From NCBI GenBank assembly GCA_036768485.1, contig JAVLUZ010000702.1:124001-188000 (forward strand): DNA of 64,000 bases. Reading direction: 5' to 3'. Source of the DNA: Mermis nigrescens (lineage: Eukaryota > Nematoda > Enoplea > Mermithida > Mermithidae). Below are positions 36,001 to 48,000 of this stretch, piece after piece. Position numbers and translations under genes: made by a program. The notes under the pieces were generated by a model, which was given only the letters and a program-made list of their open reading frames with translations, had not been told where the DNA came from and made no database searches. The stretch's first letter is position 1. Every line of letters begins with the position of its first letter.

Positions 36001-39000
36001 CTCGTGGACCCGGACCCGGACCCGAACCCGTTATTTTTTTCAGACCCGGACCCGGACCCGTTATCCGAAAAATTTGAGACCCGGACCCGGACCCGGACCC
36101 GATATTTCAAAAAATCTGGACCCGTTGCATCCCTACTATCTATAGTCTTTGTTTCCTAGCCCTATATTGTTTTTTATTTATTATTTTATTTATTTTTTTA
36201 TTTATTTCATTTATTTATTGTTTATCTATAGTCTTTGTTTCCTAGCTCCTCCCAAAACCACTCAAATTTGAGTTGGACATGTGGAAAATTTCGAATTTTT
36301 TCGGCGCGATTCATTTTCTGTATTCTTTTTCTTTATAAATCAAAAAGATTAAATACAAAGACAGAAGCTAGGAAATTATTTTGTCGATTGAATGATGAAA
36401 AATCAGTTTTGTAGTTTATTTAAGTGATATATTTGTATAATATGAGTATAAAATAAAGTGAAAATTTTTGAAATGTTCTCTCGAAAATTTTACTTTACCA
36501 TTGCATAGAGCTCGTCGAGATACGCTCAGAAATGCCTTCAATTTTACCCATCTCCCAATGGTTCTCGTCGTCGAGATATGTGACCTCAAAATTTCGCCCC
36601 CTAAATAAAATCCTGGATACGGGCCTGAATATGCATGTGCCTAAAAACGGACATTTTTATCTAAAATCGTCAATAATGAGGGCGGGAGCTAATCATAAAT
36701 TTTGGAGAATTTGGAACGGCCGACTTTAGACGACCATATATGATCTGGGGAGGGGGCTTTTTGCTACTCAAACGACGAAAATAGTCAAAAAGTAGCCTAT
36801 AAAACGCTTTTTCGTGATTTGACTATATTTTGTTCAGTTTAATCGATTTTTTCAAAATTTTTCTATTTTACTTTTAGAAAGAACGAGCATTGTCCGGAAC
36901 GTCAAAAACAGTGTTCTTGACGTATACCCATCGTTTGTTGAACCCAAAAGCATTTTTTGAAGTTTTGTGGGCCTTACCCCCCCCACCGAATTTCCATGAC
37001 GCGTACATATGCACGTGATTTCATGATTTTTATTCTAAGCGTGTTCTGGGATTTATATTGTGCATCGCCGGAGAAAAGGGACTCGTACGATCATTCGACG
37101 GAGGCCAAAATGTTCCACGAATATGTAAGAATTCTTTTAAGATTAAACGTTGTGATTTCTGATATTTTTTGTGAATATTTTATGTAAATTTTTCTTTGAT
37201 TTTTTGTCATATTTATCAATTGTATGAATGTTTTATTAAAGGAATGAATCTGCGTGTAATAATAATATTTAACGGGTATTTCAGATTCGGATCGATGTTT
37301 AAGATTAGTGACGTAGCATATTTGATGCAGGATCGAATCAGGGACTATGTACGTCTAGCCAGCATAGGTGGGCGGCACCGAAATTCTAGGGGGGGTGCAA
37401 TATTTTTCGAAGGTCAAAAAATGGTCTTAAAAATGGTTATATGGCGGAAAAAAACACCATTTTTCAACGTTTCTCATCGAGCACTATCCATTGGCACACA
37501 AAATTGCGACAAAAACAAATAAAAATTCAAAAATCGAATTCTGGGGGTATTTTGGTTGCTGGGGTATTTTCTTCAGGGGGTTGCATACCCCCAAACTCCC
37601 CCGCCACGCCCGCCCAGTATTGCTCATCGAATCGGTAAAGAAATTTGGGGTTTGAGGTTTGAAAATTGACGAAGATCAACGAAGGGTCAAAAATTTTGGG
37701 CAGGGACTACGTAACTTTTTTGGCTTCCCTTATCCAGCTTTATTCGTTAACGCACAAAACTCGCGGAAAACACGGAAATAACTTCTATAATAACGTTTTT
37801 GAAGCATGCAGTGAGGATTAAGATTCTGGGGAGGGTACAATTTTTCTCAACCTTGAGCATATATGTTACGGCTAAATTTCAGGAGGGGATCTCCGACCAT
37901 TCTTTTAGGGGAACGACCTCCAATTTTGGCCTAAAATGTCGAAAACACTTGAAAATGGTAAAAACGCAAGTTTTCGCCAAAAGTCCCGGGGAGGAGGGGT
38001 CTAAAATTTTTGACTTTGGGGGATGGGGATCCAGCATCCTCTGGTACATGTATTTTTCTTTTAAGCGCATTTGCATATGCTCTAAAAGAAGTTTATTTTG
38101 TTATTTATTATTATTATTAATAATAATATTATTTATTATTACTATTCTTATTTATGTTTATTCGTAGATACTTTTATTTTTATGTATCTATTTTTTATCT
38201 ATAGGATTTTTATCGATTACTCAGCTTTTATAATTTTTTTGTAGTTCAATTTTCAGCGAACGCTGAGTCCTTTCATAATTTATAATCACGTTTTTTGACA
38301 ATTTTCTTAGTATTTACATAGGTTTTCTATCGCCCTATTGTTCACAAATCAGAAAATTGGCTGATTTAGTTTACTAACGTCCAAAATTCTCAATTATTTA
38401 GAATCTCTACGAGTACGAAAAAAACCTGCTGAATTTTTTTCCGTTTTTTCGCAAACTTTTTATGCCAATGTTTGGAGCTCGATGAAAAATGCAGAGATGA
38501 TGTATTTTTGCGACTACCATTTATTTTTGGCACTTTTTGAGCATTTAAAATTTGTAGCTCCTCAAAATTTAGGCATTGCCTCTGTATGTAAATTTATCGA
38601 TGAAAATAAGTGATTTTAGCCGCATACTGCGCATATAACGTTTCCAAATTTCGAATGAATAAATAGTTTGCTTTTCAGTTAAATAACGAGTTCCTGTCAT
38701 ATATGGGGCAGCAAGAAAATTCTGGGACGTCTAGTCGGGTGAAATCCCCGAAAATTGCCAAAAATGTTACTGGAGGTCTGCAATAATCTGCGGGGGTGTT
38801 CAATTTCTGCGGGGAGCGTATTGTATACCCTAGACCATAGGTGGGCGGCACCAAAGTTCAGGGGGTGCAAGATTTTTTCAAAGGTCAAAAAATGGCCTTA
38901 AAAGTGGTGGTATGGCGAAAAACACCATTTTTCAACGTTTCTCATCGAGCACTATCCATTGGCATCAAAAAATTGCGGGAAAAAACGAAAAAAATTTCAA

Positions 39001-42000
39001 AAATTGAAATCTGGGGGGTATTTTGATTTCTGGGGGGGGTGTTTTGATTTCTGTTGGGTATTTTGGTTTCTGGGGGTGCATATCCCCCAAAACCCCCTCG
39101 CCCATGTGTGGCTTCTGCCCAAAACTTAAGGGGTGCAGTTAAAAACTTCAATTTTTGATTTTATATCCATCGTTCCAGCATCGAGTTCTTTTGCTTCGTG
39201 TCATTATTTGCAAATGGACTTAATTTGTTCTTTTCAGAATTGCAATATTAACTCGGGATTTGTTGCCAATGGCTTACATGGACCTGTAAGTTTTCGCTTA
39301 AGTTGTTCATAGATTAGAATATGGAGTTATCCTAAAATAATTGTTTCATTAAGACAAACTTTATTTCTGAATTATTTTAGATTTTTTAAAGAGTTTTCTT
39401 AATTTTCCATGTAGGCAACAGTTATGTTTTTCACCAGTTCATTTCTTTGTTTTTGCCGGTTGATCTCTTCTTAACGATGACTTTTCTTTCGCGATATAAA
39501 TCGTCGTACGCAGACATATAACAGCTAAAACTTTAAGAGAGGTAGTCGGCTATTTTAGGAGCAGGTGCCTAAAGGATCTTAAATTTTAAAATGCCATGAA
39601 AGCAATTAAAAATGGTTAAAGAAAATGCATTTTTTGCCGTTAATCCGTGGGGCTTAAAATTTCTGACTTTATGAGGGATTGGGGGCACCACCGACATCGA
39701 ATAAGGGAATTCCTCATATACCGTTTGTCACATGTTTGTGTTTAAAATTGAATTTCAGCTCGTGCTCTCACATTTTTGGGTAAATCTAAAATGCGATTTT
39801 TGATGGAAAATTTGATAATTTTAATTTCGAATACGAAATCGAGGAAACATTACTTCCTGAATATTTTGAACTCTCAATTCGGCCCATGGTGCAGATAGTC
39901 TACCGTAGAATTAAGATTCCTCATTTCGGTCGTGAAATCCTCGAAAACAAGTCTTTGTGGCCGGTTTTTTTACTGATTACTGTTTTTCTTTGATAAGCTG
40001 GTTTTTTTACTCGTTGTGCAAACTTTCTCCATTTTATTCTGTTACTTTTTCATTTTGTCCATTTTAACTGCTCTCTACTTTCGCTACTTTTTGTGTCCTT
40101 GAATTCTGATTCTGATCTTTGCTGTTGAAAGATCAGTTATTTTTGAAATCCCGCTGTATATGTTATTGGGAGTCTCTTCAGTCAATGCGGCATGCGCTAA
40201 TTATCACCCGACAAAGTAAACGACGTCAAACGGGATGAAAACCTTTCTTCCTTTGCCATTTCCCAGTTAATCGTATCGATTAGTAAATGCACTTTTGCTC
40301 GCGAAGTATGCGCGCAGGTTAATTTCTTCATTAGACTTACTTTTGTTGCACTCTTCCGAGATCTCGGTATCATCTACGCTGCGCGCACTTTAAACGCTCA
40401 TCGCCGAGGTTCGCTCTCGCTCACCATGGGAACCTTTCTCCCCGGCCACCTTTTCCTATTAGCAATTATCAGCTTAACTAATCGAACGTTGCGATTATAA
40501 CGCCTTGTTAGGCTTATCACTTCGCCCAAAGTAAACATTGCTCGGAGAATGCTGGCTTTGAATCGATTTTCGTGTGGTGATGAGCTGCATAAATCAGTGT
40601 TCTAGCGTGCACTATGCGGTCTTAAGTGGAATATTATCTATGGAAGACGCGACTCGTTTAAAAATTCGCCTAACGTAGGTAGAACCAAAACGATGCAGTT
40701 TTTGAATCTTAACATTTTGCTCAACGACAGTCTCTTATCGATTTTTCGTAACGAAGAGCTGGGCTCGATGAATAGTCGATACTTTCTTTCTTCTTTCACG
40801 CTTACCTACGTTGCGAACGTAGTACACGTCGTACGGCGTTTGGAAAATAGATTTTCTCGAGTTTTCCGCTTAAATGGCTTGCGTTAGATACCAATCCAGA
40901 CGCTCGTTTATACACTTTTATAACTGCTACGCGCGTAAATATAGCCCGGCCGAAAGCAGACCCATAGGCGATGCGTTATATATAACGCGGAATTATATTG
41001 GTGTCGTGTGGGTACACACTGTTGTACAGAGTCGTAACCTTTAAGCAGTGTAGGTACCGGTTTCACAGAGAGAACCCGCTATTGTTATTATGCAGAGCAT
41101 GCGTAAAACTCGTCACACTAGCCAACAATAGCGTCAAGTATATTCGCACAACAAACGTTAGCGCAGCAGACGCTCTAGGAAAGTAGACTTGCTGACAGAG
41201 CGGCGGCTAGTTTTTGTATCGCACAAGTGTGCGATACAGGGGTATACTTATGAATACGTCGCCTTTGCCCATGTTGCACGTCGGACGGGCCAAAAATCTG
41301 ACGCGATCGCGAAAAACTCTTAAATCGCCCTCTCTTTCCGATCAAAAACTCTTATATCGCCCTCTGTTCTAAAAACGCGATCGCGCGCATACTATTTCAG
41401 TGCGCATCGTCTACATCACGTGTACACGACCACTTTTTTCATTGCGTGTTAACTATAACATCAGCAATTGTTCGCGTTTTTAGGTTAGTAGCAAACTATA
41501 CATAGGTACGTTTGCTGGGATGGCAAAACCAACAGTAATTAAGCACAAGGCAAACGATTGCTGTATTTCTTTGGCGTATACTACATAGTACAACACATTG
41601 GTTGGTACGCGTAGTATCGGTATGTTCCTAAGTAAAATGACATTCCTTGTCAACCGTAGGAGCCTTATTTAGGGTAGATGCAGGTTAGTATAACATTGTT
41701 CGGTAAGTATGCAGGTTCAGACGTACAATGCAGCAATGCGTAGGTACCAATTGTGCAAGTTTATGGACATGCGGCCTGGCAGAATTAATCGATCGATTAA
41801 AGGATAATCAATTAGTAGCAAGAATAAACAAAACGAGTAACTAAAACTACTAATTTAAGTGTCTGTTTCGTCGTCGTGGTCGGGTCGTCCGATTGGGATT
41901 GAAATAGAACCGGAATGCAACGCGATTAGCGCGGTGGTATATAATATGTTGAAAAGGCGCGCATGTTCACAGTTCATACGTGGTTTACCGTAAAATTACT

Positions 42001-45000
42001 CGTGACGGAAAAAATGGGCGAATAATTGCCGACCGACAGTCAGATTAGCACTCAAAATGGGGCACGACGATAATTAAAATTAAAGTCAAGTAAATACCTA
42101 TGCCTAAAGTTTACTCGATTCGAGAATAAGGATAATAGAGTCGTTGAGTTGACCATTCGAATGTAACGTACGTATGTCTGAAAAGATTATTTAATTTTGG
42201 TTTTTGACCCTTGGCATTTCTTTGAGCAAAATTGTCATAAGCATGATCACGTCAACAAGTGCATCTAAGATGCCTGTTCTATTGAATTTATGAAAGTTGT
42301 GAACTTCCGTGACAAAATGAAATTTTGTATATTGCTTTTATGAGACTTGTGTGTTCCTCCTGGAGAAATTGATAGCTTTGAAAGAAAGGAAAAGATAATT
42401 TAATATTAGGAAGAATAGTCATACGAAACATTTGATCCTAAGAATGGCATGGCACAGTCGATGAAAATTTCCCAGATTAGAAAGCAAGACGCGCAAATAA
42501 AGTTTACATAAGTTGTCGCTAGACGTGCACAGCATGTGAATTCTGGGTTGGGTGAAATTTAAAAGTGTATTTTTCGAGCTCTAAAACGGTGGTGTGTACA
42601 GCATGGAAATTTTGGATATTCAGGCTCAAAAAATTTTTAAAAAGTGCTTTTTCTGGGTTGAAAGCGATGGGTACACGTAACGCTGTTTTTGGACGTTTCG
42701 GACAATGCTCGTTCAAAGGAAAAAATCTCGAAAAATTTGAAAACGGTCAGATAGAAACAAAATGTAGTCTAAAAAGTGTATATGGTACAAAGCGCTGAAA
42801 ACTGGAGACTTTTGAGTCAAAAATGAGCAAAACATGCTAAAAAGGTGCACTTATCACAATATTCAGAAAAATCGACAATTCTGGGGTTTCGCTTGCAGCC
42901 ATTTTGCAGACGTTAGTAGCGTACGTGGGCAGCACCAAAATTCTGGGGGGTCGCAAGATTTTTCAAAGGTCAAAAAATGGTGGTATGGCGAAAAAACACC
43001 ATTTTTCAACGTTTTCTCATTGAGTACTATCCATTGGCATCAAAAAATTGCGAAAAAAAAACAAAAAAATATTGAACTCTGGGGGATATTTTGGTTTCTG
43101 CGGGGGGGGGTATTTTGGTTTCTCGCGGGGTAGGTGCATACCCCCCAAACCCCCACGCCCAGGTGTGGTTAGTAGCCATTCTGGGAGAGGTGAGTCAATC
43201 AAAATCTCCTTTCCCAGAACACATGGATACGCATCAAAAACATCTTTTCTTGGCTTTTCTGACGCTGCTCTATTTTTGTAGAGCATAAACAGATAAACGA
43301 TAGGTATGTGTCACCTTTTTAGAACATGAAAAGTTCGAGAAATGTTGAAAAGAATGTGATTGATGAAATTGAACAAAATATAGTCAAAAATGAGTGTATG
43401 GCGCAAAGCGTCGAGAATTTGACACTTCTTAGCATACAGGTAGCGGAAAACTTAAAACGGCACATTTTCTTTGAATTTTTTGAAAATTTATGGAAAAACG
43501 CGAGTTCTCGGGGGGGGGGTTGTAAAGATTTCTGGGCTCCAAACCCCTCTCCAGATCATGTATGATCGTCGTGTATCCTTCATCAAATGCTGGGTGTTGA
43601 AAATTCGAGGGAAAATAACAGAAAATAAAAAAGAAAATAAATAAATTAGAACAGGAGATCGACATCGGAAAACTCTCGTTTAATACATAGACACTTCGTT
43701 TATTTAGACGGCAACAAATGATTGACTATTGTTGCTTGCTGTAGTAATTTGAGAAAACAAATTATCGGCTAGTCAGTTTTGCGGACACAATCATAAAATT
43801 CACTCAAATACACTAAATCAATGCTCTTCTTAATTGAAAATGACCGGTTCGGCTCCGCTCGTTTTTTACCCATATTTCGCTAATCGACTGACCGACAGCT
43901 TAGATTTGTAACAATAGGAACATTTATTTTGTTAGAATTGTAGCCTTTAAATTTCGTTGTTAAATTAAGTTGGAACATGGGCATATTACTTAGCGAATAT
44001 ATATAAGGAGTAAATAATTTTTGAGCATTTGCTTTAAATAAGCAACAAAGCATTTATATACACGTTTTTCAATTTCACTCTGCTTTTGATATTCTTGATT
44101 GATGTGCATATGCCTCTCTTCAGTATTCGCCTCAGGGAGCGGACCGCGTATACTTTAGTCTGCTTATTATGAAATAAAACAATTGCATTTTGATGCTTTT
44201 CATGATGCTACTACATCTTTTGAGACCATAAAATTCGATTTTTTTAAAACTTTTTCAATTCTTTTCCAAGCGTAAAAATACCGAAGACAAGATGAAGACA
44301 AAACAAGGGTGAAAATCGAAATTTGTGCTTCGATTTAAGTGCTAACTGTATATTAACATGATTCAGAAAAGGACCGCCGTGCTTTGCATCTCTAATGGAA
44401 ATGGGGACCAGGGCCCAGCAGTGTTTTGGCTGAATCCGATCCTGGGGGGGCACACCGCCAGTTCTGACTGCAGCGACTCGAGCAAACAAATTAGCCACCC
44501 GAGCGCTCACTTAAGTAAACAAAAGTGAGCAATTAATTATGCTGGGCTGACCTCGTCGGTCGACCAATTATGCGTCTGGTACTTACCACACATGGGCGTG
44601 GGAGGAGGGTTTGGGGGTATGCACCCCCCAGAAGTTGAAATACCCCCAGAAATCAAAATACCCCCCAGAATTCAAATTTTGAAATTTTTTATGCTTTTTT
44701 AGCGATTTTTTGATGCCATTGGATAGTGCTCGGTGAGAAACGTCGAAAAATGGTGTTTTTTGGCCATACGACCACTTTTAAGACCATTTTTTGACCTTTG
44801 AAAATTTTTTCACCCCCCCCCAGAATTTCGGTGCTGCCCACCTATGGTACTTACACTAATGCGCCCGACTAGGGGAGCATTTTTTTAACACAATTTTTTT
44901 CCAGAGCGAAAATCAAATAAATTAAGTTTTTCGAGCTCATCGTGAAATTTTGTTCATAAAAGTTGAATATTTTAAAATAATTCTAAGCCAACAGCGTTAA

Positions 45001-48000
45001 CATGAAAAACCACGATTTGTCAACGAACATTATACATAGAAGCACGCGCATCGTAAAAATCGTTGAACAATCGCTCCTTCGAATCAAACTTGCTGCGCCA
45101 GATCCATTCGACCAGAAACCCTTCTTAAGTCGCCGTATTCATACATCCAACCCTTCGTCTAAGCTCAATGGTCTAAGGCTAAACGGGACATTAGACGAAG
45201 GGTTGGACGAATGAATACAGCGACTTATGAAGGGTTTCTGGTCGAATGGATCTGGCGCAGCAAGTTGGATTCGATGGTGCGATTGTTCAACGATTTTTGC
45301 GATGCGTGTGCTTCTATGTATAATGTTCGTTGACAAATCGTGGTAGTTTTTCATGTTGACGCTGTTAATTTAGTATTATTTTGAAATATTTAACTTTTAT
45401 GGACAAAATAAATGTCAAGTGCTCTCAAAATTTAAAATAAGTCAACTTTTCCCAGAGTGGATGAAATTTTGTAAAATTATATATTTTCTCGCTCCATTTT
45501 TCACGATGAGCTCGAAAAATTAAACTTTAAAATTTGATTTTCGCTCTGTAAAAAAATTGTGTTCAAAAAAGGCCCCCTAGTCGGGCGCATTACTGTAAGT
45601 ACCAAACGCATAATTGGTCGACCAACGAGGTCAGCCCAGCATAATTAATTGCGCACTTTTGTTTACTTAAGTGAGCGCTCAGGTCGCTAATTTGTTTGCT
45701 CGAGTCGCTCCGGTCAGAACTGGCGGCGTGCCCCCCCAGGATCGGATTCAGCCAGTGTTTTTTTGTACTCGGCAAAGATTTTTCCCGATGTACAAAGACT
45801 TTTCGGGACCGTCTTTGTACATGTACATAGATTTTTGGAAAGACAAAAATTGCAAAAAAGGTCTAAAATTCGACCTTGTACCTTGTACAAAAAAACACTG
45901 GGGCCCAGGCGCTTAGCGACGCAATGTTTAATATTTTGGCATTTATTTTCTTTCATTCCAGGTTCAGGTTATGCTTAGCTTAAGTCGGCGGTTTAGTCGA
46001 TAATTTTAGCGTAATTTATTTTAAATCAGACCTTATCGATCGCTTTCTATTTAAATAAAGCCTTGCTTTGCTTTCTTGAAAACTTCGAGTTTTTGCTGTA
46101 GAATTAGTTTTATCTGCAAGTCGAACTCTGACAAAATCAAATCCCGCAAGTTTACATCGACTGACGTTAAAATATATAGGAACTTTGGAAATCAAAAAAT
46201 ATGACAATCAGGGATACATGAATTAATAGAGGGTCGAAGATTTTGATGAATTCAAGGCATTCAGATAGGGTGACATTCATCAATGAGCCAGTGGCGGATC
46301 TAGGCTTTTCTTAAGTGGTCAAAACTCCAACTTTTTCAAACCAGTCGGAAATAGGTTCAAGATTGGCCTTTCGATGCGAAATATCGTTTTTCCGTCGTTT
46401 TTCATTGTCTCCTTTTATTTAAAATCAGTTTGGTGCCAAATTTCGACGAGAAAGTTCAAAATTTTCGGAAATTTTTTCGAAAAATATTTAAATTTTTTAT
46501 ATTTTTGCGAATTTTTTAAATTTAGCCAGAAGAAATTCAGAGATTCGAGCTTTTCTGGCACATCGCAAGAAAACGAAAATTTTCCGAAAATTATGACTTA
46601 AGGGTTTCGGTTCTGGGGTTCAGCAACTCTCTGAAACCCTCACGCCCGTGTGTGGTCAGAAGTCGAGTCACAACAATAACATGATCAAGGATCGTCTGAC
46701 TCATCGACTAAAATATGTTATTGTGCAATAAATCCCGTGTTTCTATTTGTTTACGTAGATATCGCGCGTCGAATCGATTAATAATTATGTGCAATGCTCT
46801 CTGGTCTTCATAAGCATCGTGATTCTGCTTTATTAATACATGTAGCATCACGGTGGCCAAAGGCTACTACTTTTCGATCGCCTGGATTCTGCCTAGTCCG
46901 TCGTTCTCGTTATCAAAACATGTGACGTAGCTGCACGTGAAATGAATGCTTAACCGATTTAATAGCAAATCATAACGCACGTACGAATCTGCATTCAGTT
47001 TTATATTAAGATAGATATTGTGTATTACTGTTTTGTTAAATCCTTTTCATACGACCCACCGGAGCATTCGTATGTAGCTTCTTTTAGCAGTCGCAACGAT
47101 TTTCCGCACGTTAGCTAATAGTTAAATCGTAAAGCCCGTAATATTGCGGCTACACGTGATACAATTAAAAGTATAAAATTGCCTACGTCACGCTTCATAC
47201 GCAAGCATCGAGGAGCCGTCGAAAGTCGTTTCCGCATTCAATAAATACCTACCTTCTACCAGCCTAGTACCCCCTCTTTGCAACTTTCGACTTGTCGATT
47301 AAACCAATTTTACTATTCGTCGTGTCGCTCGTACGGAAGGTGATGGGTGGGCTACATTTTGTCGGATTATTAACAGGATATAAGCTTACACGTTTCAAGA
47401 GACTAGGCTAACTCTAGCTAGCTAGCTGGCTGTGCGGTCTTCGCCAAGCCAGTTTAGCTAACAATTCGATCTTTTGCGTATTTTGATGGAAAAAATCGAT
47501 AATGACGACAATCTGTTTTTTCTCTCAGAATTCCGGTTAGAGGCGGTTTTTACGCTTCACTCGCCGACATTTTAATGCTTAACCGAATAAATATTATTCA
47601 GCAACAATAACAAATAAAAATCAAGGGGAGAAGTTTTTCAAAAACATAATCTAGTGCATACGTAAATAAATAAATGGGTAGAAACCCGATTCGAAATCGC
47701 TTTTTTCGTCGTGATGTAGCAAGTTGCCGATGAGTTGTACGTCATAAATGTCAACAAGGTCAAAATATTTTTGGGGCAATGCTCGTCAATCACTTGATTT
47801 GAAAAAGCGTGTCGCGTTTTCGATCCTTTTGGTTCTGCGATGGTGTTTAAATAACAAAAATATTTTGCATTCGTTGGAGACTTCATTGATTGGGCTAATT
47901 TCTAAAAACTGAAAGTTTCCTCATAATTTACTTGAGCAATAATTTAATTTTTTATATAACAATAAATTATATTTTGCTTTAATTAGAACTTTGAGTGTAG

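Larger units (their letters stand above)
33546..36135. mobile_element. TAGGGATGCA hAT-type element (2.6 kb) with ACCCGG arrays
   Basis: Left TAGGGATGCAACGGGT, right ACCCGTTGCATCCCTA (perfect inverted 16-mer). Perfect TSD CTATCTAT at 33538-33545 and 36136-36143. GACCCGG/CCGGGT hexamer arrays lie inside both ends. The interior beyond C2 (34951-36000) is AT-rich with no intact transposase; the small reverse frame at 34925-35185 has no recognisable hAT motif. Confidence 0.88.
33299..36631 (-). mobile_element. Family H element split by a nested hAT element
   Basis: Left end CAGGTTGGTATTCAGAGAGG, right end AAATCCTGGATACGGGCCTG in reverse of the H copy at 30086. Flanks ATATGCA are shared. Its two halves (33299-33545 and 36144-36631) together reproduce an H copy. 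Confidence 0.65.
44419..45900. mobile_element. Foldback element with long inverted arms, perfect TSD GGGCCCAG
   Basis: The left arm reads inward from CAGTGTTTTGGCTGAATCC; the right arm is its reverse complement ending GGATTCAGCC. The turn is a ~30-nt spacer at about 45162-45190, between CCCTTCGTCTAA and TTAGACGAAGGG. GGGCCCAG at 44411-44418 and 45901-45908 is a perfect 8-bp TSD. The mirrored open frames in the arms (45002-45214 and 45139-45354 reverse) are the same sequence read from either arm, with no known domain. The left arm carries A16; the right end has B sequence. Confidence 0.9.

Noticed and set aside
45002..45354. Two ~70-aa open frames on opposite strands with nearly identical proteins
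   Set aside because: They are the two arms of the foldback inverted repeat read from each side. There are no known domains, and the similarity is explained by the palindrome.
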